Assembly: GCA_963835775.1 (NCBI GenBank)
Contig: CAWIHB010000013.1
Coordinates: 246,845-310,844, forward strand
Reading direction: 5' to 3'
Length of the DNA: 64,000 nucleotides
DNA from: Palsa-504 sp963835775
GTDB taxonomy: Bacteria > Actinomycetota > Actinomycetes > Streptosporangiales > Streptosporangiaceae
Below are positions 36,681-46,119 of the stretch, in pieces. The position numbers and the translations under genes are program-made. The notes under the pieces are model-generated. The model was not told where the DNA came from. It did not search any database and worked only from the letters and a program-made list of their open reading frames with translations. Within the stretch, counting starts at the first letter, position 1, and every line of letters begins with the position of its first letter.

Positions 36681-39530
36681 TCAACCGGTAGCGGATGCAG
36701 GGGTGAGACCGAGGTCGGCGAGAGCGGCGTTGCCGGTCGATGCGGTGTCGCCGCCGGCCAAGATGAGCGTCCGGGCTCGTTGGTAGGGGCAGCCGGCGGC
36801 CTCGAAGGCGACGGCTGTCGTGAGCAGGCGCCCACGGTCGTCGTCAAGCAGCGCGGCGGCACGGTCGAGGATGGCGGTGGCGATAGGGTTCCCGGCGACG
36901 ATCGGCCGAGCGGTAGTCAGATGGTGGTTGGCCTCGGAGTGGCCAGCCAGCACGGCGGCTTCGGCGCGCAGGGCGATGTGCCAGTGGAGCCATATCCAGG
37001 TGAGCCACTTGTTCAGCTCGTTGGTTTGGGTGCCGAGCCGTTCCAGGGCGAGAGGGGCCTGTCCGCGGTGGAGCAGGGTAATGGCGTCGAAGGTGGGACC
37101 GTAGCCGGATCGGCGCTCGGAGGTGACGCCCAGTTGGTCGGTAATGGCGAGCCAGTTGTCCCGGGCGGCAGAGTCGCCCCGTAGGCCGTGGATCATCGCG
37201 ACCGCGGCGGCCGATTGGCCAAAGCTGGGTGCGCGCGGGCGACCGGCCTGGGTCCAGGCGTCGAGAAACCGCCGGCTTGCCAGGATCACGTCGGTGGCAT
37301 GCCCGGCGAGCGCGTCGGCCACGAGGAGCCGCGATGTGGCGAAGTGCCCGACCTCGGCCAGCAGCGGCAGGTTGCGCAGCTGGCCGCCCCACTGCCGTGC
37401 AGCCGACAGGTCGCCGACGCCGATGCTGGTTTCGGTGGCCATCAGGAGTGCGTCGATGAGCTCGAACGCGGCGCCGGGCGTGGCGGGCACGGAGTGGAGC
37501 AGACGGACGCGGCGCTGTGCGCTCGCGGCGGCAGCGAAGGTGTCGCCCGCCCGGTGCTGTGCCCCGGTCAGAGCGTCGAGGGCGGCGCACTCCGCCAGCG
37601 GATCGTGGAGCCGACGGGCCAGCTCCACGGCTCGCTCCGCGAGCGCGGTCGTCTCCGACGCAGCCGTCTTGGGCTCGGCTTCTTCGGCGAAGAACGCATC
37701 GCCCAGCGCGCCGCACTCGGCGAGGACCACCGCGGCCTGAGCGGCCGGGTCGTCGCCGGCCAGCTCGCGCGCTCGGGTGAGCAGCGCGGTCGCCTCTCCT
37801 GGCGGGGGCAGCCGAGCGAAGACTCCAGACATCCGAAAATAGGCCGTGGTCGCCGTGGCCAGGTCGCGGGCCGCGGCCGCGGTGTCTCCGGCGCGCTGGT
37901 CAGCGTCTGCGGCGGCCTGCCAGAGGCGGTAAGCGTCGTCGCCGCGCATCCGGCACGCGGCCACGTCGGCGGCGTACCGCAGCGCCATGGCCGCGGCAGC
38001 CGGGTCGTCGGTGAGTTCCGGGGCCTGCTCGTAGCGCCGCTGGGCCTCACCGGCCAGGTTGCGCGAGAATGCCAGGTCGGCCAGCGACAGGGCCAGGTCG
38101 CGCGCCTCGGTACGGTGTTCGGGTTGCCCGGCTGCCCAGCCCAGCGCAGCCCGGAAATCATCGGCTACCGCATCGAAACTGGCCCGCCAGCCACTGGTGG
38201 TGCGCGACGGGTTCTGGACAAGCCCGGCGGCGGTGCCCAGGCACCAGCGCAAATGGTGAGCCCGCGTCACGGCGAGCTCACTGGTCTCGGTGAGCTGTTC
38301 GATCCCGTACTGGCGGATGGTCTCTAGTGCCCGGTACCGGATGCCGCCGGCTGAGGCGGCGACGATCAGCAGGCTCTGATCCGCGAGCCGGGCCAGCCCA
38401 TCGACGACGTCGCCCGGCTCCAGCGGCGGGAATCCGGCCACCTGGACGGCCTCCGGGGCGGTGAACGGCGACACGAAGACCGAGACGCGTCGCAGCAGGG
38501 CCGAGTCGGCGCTGCTGAGCAGGGCCTGGCTCCAGCCGAGCATGGCCCGCACCGAGCGGTGCCGCTCGTCAGCACGACGCCCGCCGACCAAGAGCCGCAG
38601 GTGATCGGACAGACCCGCGACGAGCTCACCGAGACCGAACGCAGGCAGGCGGGCCGCTGCCAGCTCGATCGCCAACGCCACCCCATCGAGCTTCCGGCAG
38701 ACCTCGGCGACCTGGGCCAAGTGCTCGGGCTCCGGGGTCCACCCGACCGCGGCGGCCCGGTCGAGGAACAGCAAGACCGCATCCGACGAACCGGCGTCAC
38801 CGTCGCCGTTGTTTCCTTCGAGTGACAGCGGCGGAACCGAGTAGACCCACTCGAAGGGCACCACGAGCCGAGCCCGGCTGGTAGTCAGCACCCGCACGTA
38901 CGGGCAGCGCGCCAGCAGGCGCTCGACGAACGGTGCCACCCCGTCGGAGAGGTGCTCGCAATTGTCCAGCACCAGCAGGGCGCGCCGATCGGCCAGGGCG
39001 GCGACCACCGAGTCGTCGATACCACGGCCCTGTTGCTCACCCAGGCCGAGCGCGGCCGCTACCGCGGATCCGACCATCGTCGGATCGGTGACCGGCACGA
39101 GGTCGACGAACCACACGCCGTCCTCGAAGTCGCTGGCCAGGTCCGCGGCGACGGCCAGCGCCAGCCGGGTCTTGCCCACACCGCCGGGTCCGACGGCAGT
39201 GACCTGACGGTGCGCCCCGACGGCGTCGAGCAGTTCGGCGCGCTCCTGGGCTCGGCCGACGAACGGGTTCAACGGCGATGGGAGGCCAGCCAGCGCCTGG
39301 CTGGTCCGCTCGGCCCGGGCGAGCTCGGTGGCAAGGTCGGCGAGCGCCCGGCGATCCGGGACCCGAAGCTTGCGTAGCAACGACGACACGTGGGTCTCGA
39401 CCGTGCGTACCGAGATGAACAGCTGTGCACCGATCTCGGCGTTACTGCGGTGCTCCCCAACCAGGGTCAGTATCTCGGCTTCTCGAGCCGAGATGCCCGC
39501 CGTCACCGTCTGCCTCGACACGCGCCCCAT
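36681..39530 (-). CDS. Large LuxR-type regulator with N-terminal HTH and NB-ARC-like ATPase
   Basis: 949 residues, ATG at 39530. Residues about 10-66 are a LuxR/FixJ helix-turn-helix (ISAREAEILTLVGEHRSNAEI, VRTVETHVSSLLRKL). Then come an AAA/NB-ARC ATPase with Walker A VGPGGVGKTRLAL (about 113-125) and Walker B LLVLDNCEH (about 185-193), and a long helical TPR-like C-terminal half. Most large LuxR (LAL) regulators carry the HTH at the C-terminus; here it is at the N-terminus, an arrangement known in actinobacteria but less common. It probably senses a ligand and activates nearby genes; the divergent AhpD-like gene is an obvious candidate. Confidence 0.93.
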   Translation of the reverse strand: MGRVSRQTVTAGISAREAEILTLVGEHRSNAEIGAQLFISVRTVETHVSSLLRKLRVPDRRALADLATELARAERTSQALAGLPSPLNPFVGRAQERAELLDAVGAHRQVTAVGPGGVGKTRLALAVAADLASDFEDGVWFVDLVPVTDPTMVGSAVAAALGLGEQQGRGIDDSVVAALADRRALLVLDNCEHLSDGVAPFVERLLARCPYVRVLTTSRARLVVPFEWVYSVPPLSLEGNNGDGDAGSSDAVLLFLDRAAAVGWTPEPEHLAQVAEVCRKLDGVALAIELAAARLPAFGLGELVAGLSDHLRLLVGGRRADERHRSVRAMLGWSQALLSSADSALLRRVSVFVSPFTAPEAVQVAGFPPLEPGDVVDGLARLADQSLLIVAASAGGIRYRALETIRQYGIEQLTETSELAVTRAHHLRWCLGTAAGLVQNPSRTTSGWRASFDAVADDFRAALGWAAGQPEHRTEARDLALSLADLAFSRNLAGEAQRRYEQAPELTDDPAAAAMALRYAADVAACRMRGDDAYRLWQAAADADQRAGDTAAAARDLATATTAYFRMSGVFARLPPPGEATALLTRARELAGDDPAAQAAVVLAECGALGDAFFAEEAEPKTAASETTALAERAVELARRLHDPLAECAALDALTGAQHRAGDTFAAAASAQRRVRLLHSVPATPGAAFELIDALLMATETSIGVGDLSAARQWGGQLRNLPLLAEVGHFATSRLLVADALAGHATDVILASRRFLDAWTQAGRPRAPSFGQSAAAVAMIHGLRGDSAARDNWLAITDQLGVTSERRSGYGPTFDAITLLHRGQAPLALERLGTQTNELNKWLTWIWLHWHIALRAEAAVLAGHSEANHHLTTARPIVAGNPIATAILDRAAALLDDDRGRLLTTAVAFEAAGCPYQRARTLILAGGDTASTGNAALADLGLTPASATG

Positions 39531-39600
39531 TCTCCCGCTCTCCCGCCGGGCCCGCGTCGCCGGCAGCGCCAGGGCTACGTGATGGGACCCGTGGTGCCTT

Positions 39601-39615
39601 CCGTGCTCAGCACGG
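39601..39615. promoter_or_regulatory. Palindrome between LuxR-type regulator and AhpD-like gene
   Basis: CCGTGC-TCA-GCACGG is a perfect 6-bp inverted repeat centred in the 155-base divergent intergenic region. Its position suits a binding site for the regulator encoded at 36681-39530, but that is inference. Confidence 0.5.
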
Positions 39616-39685
39616 ATGTCGGTCCAGCCAGGTCAGGGAGACGCTGGGCACAAGCAGGAACCCCAAGAATCCTAGGAGGAAGACC

Positions 39686-40138
39686 ATGCAGGCACGGATG
39701 AAGAACCCGGCGATGGTCCTGGGCGCGATGGAGCCGTTCCAGGCGCTGTTCGGGGCGGTGTACGCCGGTGGCGTGGACCAGGCCACGCTGGAGTTGGTGC
39801 ACCTGCGGGCCAGCCAGATCAATGGCTGCAGCGCCTGCGTGGACTCCGGCGTCAAGAGCGCCCGGAAGGCGGGCGAGACCGACGAGCGGCTGGCCACGGT
39901 CGCGGCCTGGCGCGAGGCGCCCTATTTCAGCGACGCCGAGCGCGCCGCGCTGGCGCTGGCCGAGGCGGCCACCCGGCTGGCCGACCGGCCGGATCCGGTC
40001 CCGGACGAGGTCTGGGACGCCGCGGCCGACCACTACGACGAGAAGCAACTGGCCGCGATCGTGCTCATGATCGGCGTGACCAACCTGTTCAACCGGCTCA
40101 ACGCCACCACCCGCCAGGTCGCGGGCGCCTGGGGTTGA
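39686..40138 (+). CDS. Carboxymuconolactone decarboxylase/AhpD-like protein
   Basis: About 150 residues; ATG with TAGGAGGAAGACC upstream. The AhpD core is clear: LVHLRASQINGCSACVDSGVKSARKAG with the CxxC pair, then WREAPYFSDAERAALALAEAATRL and MIGVTNLFNRLN. Such proteins are thiol-based peroxidase partners or decarboxylase-like enzymes. It is divergent from the large LuxR-type regulator and followed 118 bases later by an MFS gene on the same strand. Confidence 0.93.
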   Translation: MQARMKNPAMVLGAMEPFQALFGAVYAGGVDQATLELVHLRASQINGCSACVDSGVKSARKAGETDERLATVAAWREAPYFSDAERAALALAEAATRLADRPDPVPDEVWDAAADHYDEKQLAAIVLMIGVTNLFNRLNATTRQVAGAWG

Positions 40139-40256
40139 GCTGCTCGCGGGTCAGCGCGGGCGGGGTTCATCGGCCGCCGCCCGCGCGGCCCGGGCCGCTC
40201 CCGGCGGCCACGCCAGCCCGATGTCCTCAGCAGCCGCCCGGCGCGAAGGGAAAGTC

Positions 40257-41546
40257 ATGCTAGCCGCAGAGTTCCGCGCGGCCGTGGCCCCGGTCATCGC
40301 GAGTCCGGCACTGCGCCGCCTTTTGCCCGCGTTCGCGGTGTCGGCGGTCGGCGACGGGATGAGCGCGGTGGGCGTGGCGTGGCTGGCGATCCGGATCGCG
40401 CCGCCCGCCGACCGCGGGCTGGTGGTGGGCGTGGCGGTCGCCGCCTACACACTGCCGGGCGCGGCCGGGGCGGTGCTGCTGGCCAGGCCGCTGCGGGCGC
40501 TGGCTGGCAGGCACCTGGTCGCCGCCGACGCGGCGCTGCGCGCGGTGACGTTGAGCCTTATCCCGCTGCTGTATGCGTTCGGCGCCTTGCGGGCCGGGTC
40601 GTACGTGGCGCTGCTGGCCGCGTCCTCGCTGCTGCATGCCTGGGGCGTGGCCGGCCAGTACACGCTGGTCGCCGAGCACCTGCCGCCGCAGTCTCGCACC
40701 GCCGGGAACGCGCTGCTGTCGGGTTTCGGGATGGCCGCGTTCGTCATCGGCCCACTGCTGGCGGGTCTGGCGGTGGCGGCCGCCGGGCCGGCGCTGCCGG
40801 TCATCGCCGACGCCGCCTCCTTCGCCATCCTGGCCGTGGCAGCAGCCACGGCCAAGGGTCGTCCGGGGACCGCCCGGTCCGCGGATGACGGCGAGCCGCA
40901 CCGGGCACAGGGGTTCGCGGCGATCGCCCGCAGCAGACCGTTGGCCGGGCTGCTCGTACTGACCGTGGTCTACTTCTTTCTGTACGGGCCGGTCGAGGTA
41001 GCGCTGCCGCTGTACGTGACCGGACCACTGGGCGGCAGCGCCGCGCTGCTCGGCCTGTTCTGGACCGTGTTCGGGATCGGCGCGACCGCCGGCAGCGTGA
41101 TCGCAGGACTGGCGCGCCGCCTTCCGGTGTGGCCGGTCCTGGTGACGGCGGTCATCGGCTGGGGTGCCGCGCTCACCCCGCTGGGCCTGCTCCGGCTGCC
41201 CCTCCTCGCCCTGGCCTGCTTCGCCGCCGGCGGCCTGCTGTATGCGCCCTACCCCGCCGTGTCAGCCACGATGTTCCAGCGGGAAAGCCCCCCGGAACTG
41301 CTCTCCCAGGTCCTGGCGGCCCGCGGCGCGCTGACCGTGCTCGCAACCCCGCTCGGCACCGCGCTCGGCGGCCCGCTCACCACATGGCTCGGCCCCCAGC
41401 ACACCCTGCTGGCCTCAGCGGCAGCCACGATCGCAGTCGGCCTGGCCGCCACCGCGCTCCTCACCACCCGCCGCCGGGAATTGGCCCGGCCAAGGGGCGA
41501 CCGGTGCCGCCTGTGGCGGCCCACGGGGCTCTCACCCGGGAGTTAG
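40257..41546 (+). CDS. Major facilitator superfamily transporter (drug-efflux-like)
   Basis: About 429 residues from the ATG at 40257 behind GAAGGG. Roughly twelve hydrophobic segments from LLPAFAVSAVGDGMSAVGVAWL onward, with an EHLPPQSRTAGNALLSGFGMAAF segment between helices 4 and 5 as in MFS exporters of the MdfA/macrolide-efflux-like type. Co-orientation with the AhpD-like gene suggests a common stress response. Substrate unknown. Confidence 0.87.
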   Translation: MLAAEFRAAVAPVIASPALRRLLPAFAVSAVGDGMSAVGVAWLAIRIAPPADRGLVVGVAVAAYTLPGAAGAVLLARPLRALAGRHLVAADAALRAVTLSLIPLLYAFGALRAGSYVALLAASSLLHAWGVAGQYTLVAEHLPPQSRTAGNALLSGFGMAAFVIGPLLAGLAVAAAGPALPVIADAASFAILAVAAATAKGRPGTARSADDGEPHRAQGFAAIARSRPLAGLLVLTVVYFFLYGPVEVALPLYVTGPLGGSAALLGLFWTVFGIGATAGSVIAGLARRLPVWPVLVTAVIGWGAALTPLGLLRLPLLALACFAAGGLLYAPYPAVSATMFQRESPPELLSQVLAARGALTVLATPLGTALGGPLTTWLGPQHTLLASAAATIAVGLAATALLTTRRRELARPRGDRCRLWRPTGLSPGS

Positions 41547-41625
41547 CGGGGCTCCTGCGATCATGGCTCAGGGCGCAGTCCGGGCGGGAGACCGGAGCGG
41601 CGGACAGGTTCGATGGCGGTGGAAC

Positions 41626-42129
41626 GTGAAACCTCCCAGGCGCCCGCCGCGTCTAACCTCCGTGAGAGGCCTGGTTTTCGTGATCGGCGTGGTCTTGGCG
41701 GCTGCCGCGGTGGCAGCTTGCGGCGCCGAACGGCAGGCACCTGCCAGCCATCCGGTCGCTAGCGCTGCGAGCACGGCCACGTCCCGGGCACGCACGCCGG
41801 TGTCCCTCACGGCTGTCAGCAATGGCACGACCGTGCGGCTGTTCCGGGGCCAGTCGGTCTCGGTGGTGCTCCGTGGCACCGCGCTGTCCTGGCACGTTCC
41901 GGCTGCCACCGGCAAAGCCGTGCGGCGGATCAGTGCCAGCGGCGGCTACCCGGGCCACCAGCCAGCGCGCGCGAGGTTTCTTGCCACCTGGCCGGGCCGC
42001 GCGGTCCTCAGCAGCGCAACGACGCCGCCTGCCTGCACGCCCGGCCGACCTGCGCGGACCTGCAACGGTCAGGCGCGTCGTCGTGTTCGTCACCGGGCCA
42101 CATTCCGAAGTCGTCCTCGGGGCTGAATA
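41626..42129 (+). pseudogene. Secreted lipoprotein, C-terminus split over three frames
   Basis: A GTG at 41626 opens VKPPRRPPRL, a hydrophobic signal segment (GLVFVIGVVLAAAAVAAC) and a lipobox-like VAAC with the Cys to be lipidated. The mature part has a beta-rich domain (TTVRLFRGQSVSVVLRGTALSWHVP). After SSAT the expected end appears in another frame as DAACLHARPTCADLQR, and the last strand VRRVVVFVTG in a third, ending at 42129. Two small indels are therefore likely. Read straight, it yields an Arg-rich tail ending at 42126. Confidence 0.6.
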
Positions 42130-42632
42130 AGTATCTCCACGCTTACCGTCTCGATGGCCCTGGCAGTTCCGGCCAGAACCAGCGCGCCGGGAGCGGCGCC
42201 AATAGCGGCTCCCCAGCGGACTGGTACGACGCCCCGAAGGTCGTGCTGCCCACAACGTCCGGGGCGCCTAAGAACCAGTTTCTGTCATTCCGCCCTGTAG
42301 GGGTTGCCGGGAGAACCGGTAGCCGGTGCAGTTTCGTTCCCCGGATGTGGCTCAGACATCCCTGCGGTTGAGTGTGAGCGCGGCGGCGGGCAGGACCGCG
42401 GCAGGATAGGCGCAGAACGCGCGTGTATGCCCGTCCCTGCTCCGGCCGGGCAGCAGCGCGATCGTGGCGAATCGCGGCCAGCCCCGTCGCCGGCCACCCC
42501 GTCTGCCTGCGCGTCGCCGTCCCCGGCCTTGACCAGCGCAGCCGGGCGTGAAGCGTTCTGGTGTGGTCAAGCGGTTAGGCGGGATTGCCGGTTCGGCTGA
42601 GGTGACAGTGGAAGGTCCCGGTGAGCAGGAGC
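42130..42632. other. Intergenic stretch, no gene seen
   Basis: About 500 bases between convergent genes. No supported gene, repeat or RNA; reading frames present are low-complexity. Confidence 0.45.
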
Positions 42633-43172
42633 TCAATCGGACGGCGTGACCGGGGACCAGATGCCGAACCACTGCTCGGCGCCGTAGGCTTCGAACCGCT
42701 CTACCTCGGTGAACCCCAGCTTTGCCGCGAGGCGCATCGAGCGGGCGTTGGCGGTCTGGGTAAAAAGCACCACCGGCTCGCCGGGAAGCTCGCCGGCGAA
42801 CCAGCCGAGTGCCGCTGCGCACGCCTCGGCGGCGTACCCGAATCCCCACGCCTCCGGCAGCAACAGGTAGCCGAGCTCGGCCTCCCCGGCAGCAGCCGGA
42901 GGACCGTGCCCCGTTGCTCTGCTGAGAATGATCTGGCCGATCATGGCTCCGTCGAGATCGACTATGAAAAGGCCGGGGCGCCGCTCGGGCGCCCCGGGCA
43001 TCTCGCGCTCAAGCTCGTCACGCGGCCGGGGGCCACCGAGGTAGGTGCCCACCTCGGGCGAGGCCAGCAGCTCGATGTATGCTGCACGGTCCCGGGCCTC
43101 GGGCTCACGGAGCACGAGCCTCTCGGTCCTGATCGGCTCAGGCGGCCACGCGACGGGTCCCAGGTCTGCCAC
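42633..43172 (-). CDS. GNAT-family N-acetyltransferase (RimJ/RimL-like)
   Basis: 179 residues. The Acetyltransf_3 pattern is visible: IRTERLVLREPEARDRAAYIELLASPEVGTYLGG, FIVDLDGAMIGQI, then AELGYLLLPEAWGFGYAAEACAAAL with the acetyl-CoA loop and ANARSMRLAAKLGFTEVERFE. These enzymes acetylate small molecules or protein N-termini; the acceptor is unknown. A stand-alone gene. Confidence 0.92.
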   Translation of the reverse strand: MADLGPVAWPPEPIRTERLVLREPEARDRAAYIELLASPEVGTYLGGPRPRDELEREMPGAPERRPGLFIVDLDGAMIGQIILSRATGHGPPAAAGEAELGYLLLPEAWGFGYAAEACAAALGWFAGELPGEPVVLFTQTANARSMRLAAKLGFTEVERFEAYGAEQWFGIWSPVTPSD

Positions 43173-43529
43173 GCGCGCAGGCTAGCAGCGACTAAACGAA
43201 CCCGCCGCGATTGCGGTCCCGACAACCGCCAATGCCGCGAGTTCCGCGTGACCAACCTTCAGTCCGGCTGAACTCACGGAGGACCCGATCTTAAGACGGC
43301 TGTGACCGAGGACACCGAGGCGGTCGCGGGCGCCACGTCCATGGGTGAGCCAGAGGTACAAATCCGGCCACCCCGACTCAAAGTTCCAGCTAGACGGCCC
43401 GGCCATCCGCGAGGATGGCGGGCCGTTGATCATTTGACCGTGGGATTCCGGCGTCAAAGCCCGGCCTCAAATCGCGTTGTGCCGGGGCTAACGTGTAGGT
43501 GTGCTCCGCGCGGCGACAAGGTCAGACAG
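43173..43529. other. Intergenic region carrying dispersed repeat copy B
   Basis: No gene seen. The right half is copy B of the dispersed repeat (43381-43479). A long open frame runs through the repeat into the DUF1345 gene, but the true start at 43530 has its own purine-rich site (ACAAGG). Confidence 0.5.
43381..43479. repeat. Dispersed repeat, copy B
   Basis: Starts AAGTTCCAGCTAGACGGC and runs through CGGCCATCCGCGAGGATGGC, GGGCCGTTGATCATTTG and ACCGT to CCTCAAATCGCGTTG. It aligns with copy A (35553) with few mismatches but lacks the 11-base tandem duplication. GCCATCC-GCGA-GGATGGC is a perfect small hairpin within it. Confidence 0.7.
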
Positions 43530-44351
43530 ATGACAGAGCCGGAGCTGCCGGACCCGGCCGGGCAGGAGAACCCGGCCGGGCAGCCGGGTGCGCTGGGCCG
43601 GGCCGGGCGGCGGGCGCGCCGCGCCGCCGATCCGTGGCAGGAGTGGCTCCGCAGGGCCGAGCAGCTCGCGGCGGGCCAGGCCCGGGGCGTCCTCAGTCCG
43701 GCCTGGATGCGCAAGACGCGAGGCGAACGGCGGTGGCCGGTGACGCTGAGCGTGGTCGTGGCCATCGTCTTGCAAATTCTGCTTCCGCCAGACTTCACCA
43801 GGCCACTGCCCCCCGCGCTGCTGCCCGCGCTGGAGGGAGCGCTGCTGATCGGCCTGAGCATCGTCAACCCGGTACGGATCGAACGGGGCGGCGCAGCTGT
43901 ACGGACGGCAAGCATCGTGCTGATCTTGCTGATAACGGCCGCCAACGCGGCCTCCGCCGTGCTTCTTATCCGGGCGATCTTGGAAAACAAGGCCGGAAGC
44001 ACAGCCGGGCCGCTGATCGCCACCGGAGCATCGGTGTGGGCGACCAACGTTATCGCCTTCGCGCTGTGGTACTGGGAGTTCGACCGTGGCGGCCCTGTGC
44101 ATCGCGCGGAGGGCACCTCCCAGCACCCAGACCTGATGTTCCCGCAGATGGCGGCTCCGGAGTTGGCGCCGCCGGACTGGGAGCCGTGGTTCGTGGACTA
44201 TCTGTACCTGTCGTTCACCAACGCGGCCGCGTTCAGCCCCACTGACGTGATGCCGCTGGCCCGGTGGGCGAAACTCACCATGCTCGTCCAGTCCGCGGTG
44301 TCGCTCGCCGTCGGCGTGCTGGTCATCGCCCGCGCGGTGAACATTCTCTAA
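43530..44351 (+). CDS. DUF1345 family membrane protein
   Basis: About 273 residues from the ATG at 43530. Four to six hydrophobic segments; the C-terminal block VDYLYLSFTNAAAFSPTDVMPLARWAK followed by a final helix ending ARAVNIL is diagnostic for DUF1345. The N-terminal 50 residues are Pro/Arg-rich and cytoplasmic in appearance. Function of the family is not known. Upstream sequence in the same frame belongs to a dispersed repeat and was excluded. Confidence 0.88.
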   Translation: MTEPELPDPAGQENPAGQPGALGRAGRRARRAADPWQEWLRRAEQLAAGQARGVLSPAWMRKTRGERRWPVTLSVVVAIVLQILLPPDFTRPLPPALLPALEGALLIGLSIVNPVRIERGGAAVRTASIVLILLITAANAASAVLLIRAILENKAGSTAGPLIATGASVWATNVIAFALWYWEFDRGGPVHRAEGTSQHPDLMFPQMAAPELAPPDWEPWFVDYLYLSFTNAAAFSPTDVMPLARWAKLTMLVQSAVSLAVGVLVIARAVNIL

Positions 44352-44409
44352 ACCCTTGCTAACGACGCCCCTGATCACTACTTCTGACCAGCGTAAAACG
44401 CTGCTGGCA

Positions 44410-44891
44410 TCATGACTGGCGGACGCGTACGCCAAAGATACTGCTGGGGCTCACCCGGATGAAGTGCGCGGGTACATCCTCGACCCACGGCTCGAGCCCG
44501 GCATTGATGAACGGCGCACGCTCGGCCTCGGTATCCAGATGATGCGCCGCTCCCCGCACCAGGACGATCCACCCCTCGTGTGCTTGCTGATCGATCTGGT
44601 CGACCTCTACGGCGACCTGGTAGTCGGCGTAGGCAATACCGGTGCGCAGGTCCTCGTCAAAGACGGGGTCCCACGTGCCCAAGACAATTGACCCTCCGTC
44701 GATCTTGTACGCGACCGGCAGCGCTGTGAGCCCATACCGGCTGGTGAAAACCAGCCGCCCCATTCCCCACGGGGGAGCAGCTCCATGCATGCGGCCTCAT
44801 CCAAACGCTCCAGCACGCGCCGGGCATTCACTCCCGGGCCGGGGACAGCAGAATCGCTGGGAGAACTGAAGTCGGCTTGATCATCCGGCAT
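44410..44891 (-). pseudogene. Pyridoxamine 5'-phosphate oxidase-like protein, frameshifted
   Basis: From ATG 44891 the frame reads PDDQADFSSPSDSAV...VLERLDEAACMELLPRG. At the C-run 44765-44768 (G-run on the coding strand) one base appears missing. In the next frame it continues GMGRLVFTSRYGLTALPVAY, KIDGGSIVLGTWDP and EGWIVLVRGAAHHLD to a stop at 44410. This is the split-barrel flavin-binding fold of PNPOx-like proteins (nucleotide- or F420-binding). With the missing base restored it is a normal-length protein of about 160 residues. Confidence 0.75.
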
Positions 44892-45214
44892 AGCTCCAAC
44901 CCTAGACACCACTGACACTGACGGACAGTGGTTCGTGGGTCACGTATGCCGCCGCGCTGGCAGTCCATGACACAACCCGGCTTCGGGACGAAGAGGGCGC
45001 CGGTTCATCCGGCCACCCCCGACCAGTAATTCCGGGCAGACAGCCTGGCCACTCGTGTGGGGGCTAGGCCGTTGATCATTTGCGGGCCTCCGAGGCCACC
45101 CGAGGTGCGGGCATGGGTGGGCAGAAAGCGGCTCGGCACGGGTTCCAGGTCACTGGCCTGGACTGTTAGATTTGTCCGCAGCGGCCAGCGAGCCCAGCCG
45201 GGACGGAGTTAGCT
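44892..45214. other. Intergenic, with short copy C of the dispersed repeat
   Basis: No gene seen. AGGCCGTTGATCATTTG at 45067-45083 is identical, apart from the first base, to the core of copies A and B. The flanks do not match, so it may be a much-decayed copy. Confidence 0.4.
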
Positions 45215-45691
45215 ATGGCGGCAGCCCCGCCGGGATCAGACGACGACGAGCTGGGGCCAGCCGGTTTCCTCGCGATCGAGTTTCCGGGCGGTCGGCTCAC
45301 CGCTCCGGGCTTTGAGAAACTTCTTACTCTCGCCGACCAGGGCGTCGTCGAAATCCTGGACATGGAGTTCATCGCCAAGGACGCCGACGGCAAGAGCAAG
45401 AAGGTTGACGTCTGGGAGTTCGCCGTTCCCGATGGTGTCGACCTGACTGCCTGGGCGGGGGCGTCGTCGGGCTTGCTCGATGACTCAGACGTCGGCGAGA
45501 TCTCCGCTGCGATGCAGCCTGGCAGTGTCGCCGTTGTTGTGATCTACGAGAATCGGTGGGTTCTCGCCCTGGTGGACGCCTGGCGGCGTGACGGCGCGCG
45601 GCTGATCGCCGATGGCGGATTGTCCGCGGACGACATTGTCGCTGCCCTTGATGCGACCGAGTCCCCTGACCCCAGCGACCCTGCCGGCTGA
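45215..45691 (+). CDS. DUF6325 family protein
   Basis: 158 residues; ATG with GACGGAG 7 bases upstream. GPAGFLAIEFPGGRLTAPGFEKL, ADQGVVEILDMEFIAKDADG and PGSVAVVVIYENRWVLAL match the small actinobacterial DUF6325 family, which normally precedes a SHOCT-domain gene. That is the case here. It is acidic and cytoplasmic. Function unknown. Confidence 0.82.
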   Translation: MAAAPPGSDDDELGPAGFLAIEFPGGRLTAPGFEKLLTLADQGVVEILDMEFIAKDADGKSKKVDVWEFAVPDGVDLTAWAGASSGLLDDSDVGEISAAMQPGSVAVVVIYENRWVLALVDAWRRDGARLIADGGLSADDIVAALDATESPDPSDPAG

Positions 45692-45723
45692 CCAGCGGCG
45701 AAGCCAACGACGAGGAGGTCACA

Positions 45724-46062
45724 GTGGGCCTATTGAAGACCGCCGCTACCGTCGCGGTCGCCAGCTCCGTGCACGGCCGGATTCAGCGCCGGCAGCAAAA
45801 CCGGTGGGCTGCGCAGGACCAAGACCAGGGCCCGGCGGGCGTGCCTGCTCCGCCACCGCCAACGCAGTACGCGGCCCCGGCACAGCCGCAGCAGGCCTAC
45901 GCTGAGCCCGTCCCGCCGCCGCAAGCACCGGCCGCCCCGGCCCAGTCAGCCAACATGAGCGACCAGCTCGCCCTGCTGAAGCAGCTTGGCGAGCTGCTTT
46001 CTGCGGGCGTGCTGACCGAGGCCGAGTTCGAGCAGCAGAAAGCCCGCATCCTGAACGGGTGA
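45724..46062 (+). CDS. SHOCT-domain protein
   Basis: 112 residues from a GTG at 45724 preceded by GAGGAGG. A short N-terminal helix with basic residues (LKTAATVAVASSVHGRIQRR) is followed by a Pro/Gln/Ala-rich linker. The C-terminal SHOCT motif is QLALLKQLGELLSAGVLTEAEFEQQKARIL. It lies 32 bases after the DUF6325 gene and forms the usual pair with it. Possibly an oligomerisation or membrane-association module; role unknown. Confidence 0.85.
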   Translation: MGLLKTAATVAVASSVHGRIQRRQQNRWAAQDQDQGPAGVPAPPPPTQYAAPAQPQQAYAEPVPPPQAPAAPAQSANMSDQLALLKQLGELLSAGVLTEAEFEQQKARILNG

Positions 46063-46119
46063 CGGTAACGCCAGCGGTTCCGGCCCTTCGGGCAGGGCGT
46101 CGTCCAGCGCAGGCATGCC

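Noticed and set aside
37188..38327. A long plus-strand frame inside the LuxR-type gene
   Set aside because: Antisense shadow without ribosome-binding site or motifs.
43302..43529. N-terminal extension of the DUF1345 gene
   Set aside because: This part is the dispersed repeat and has no protein features.
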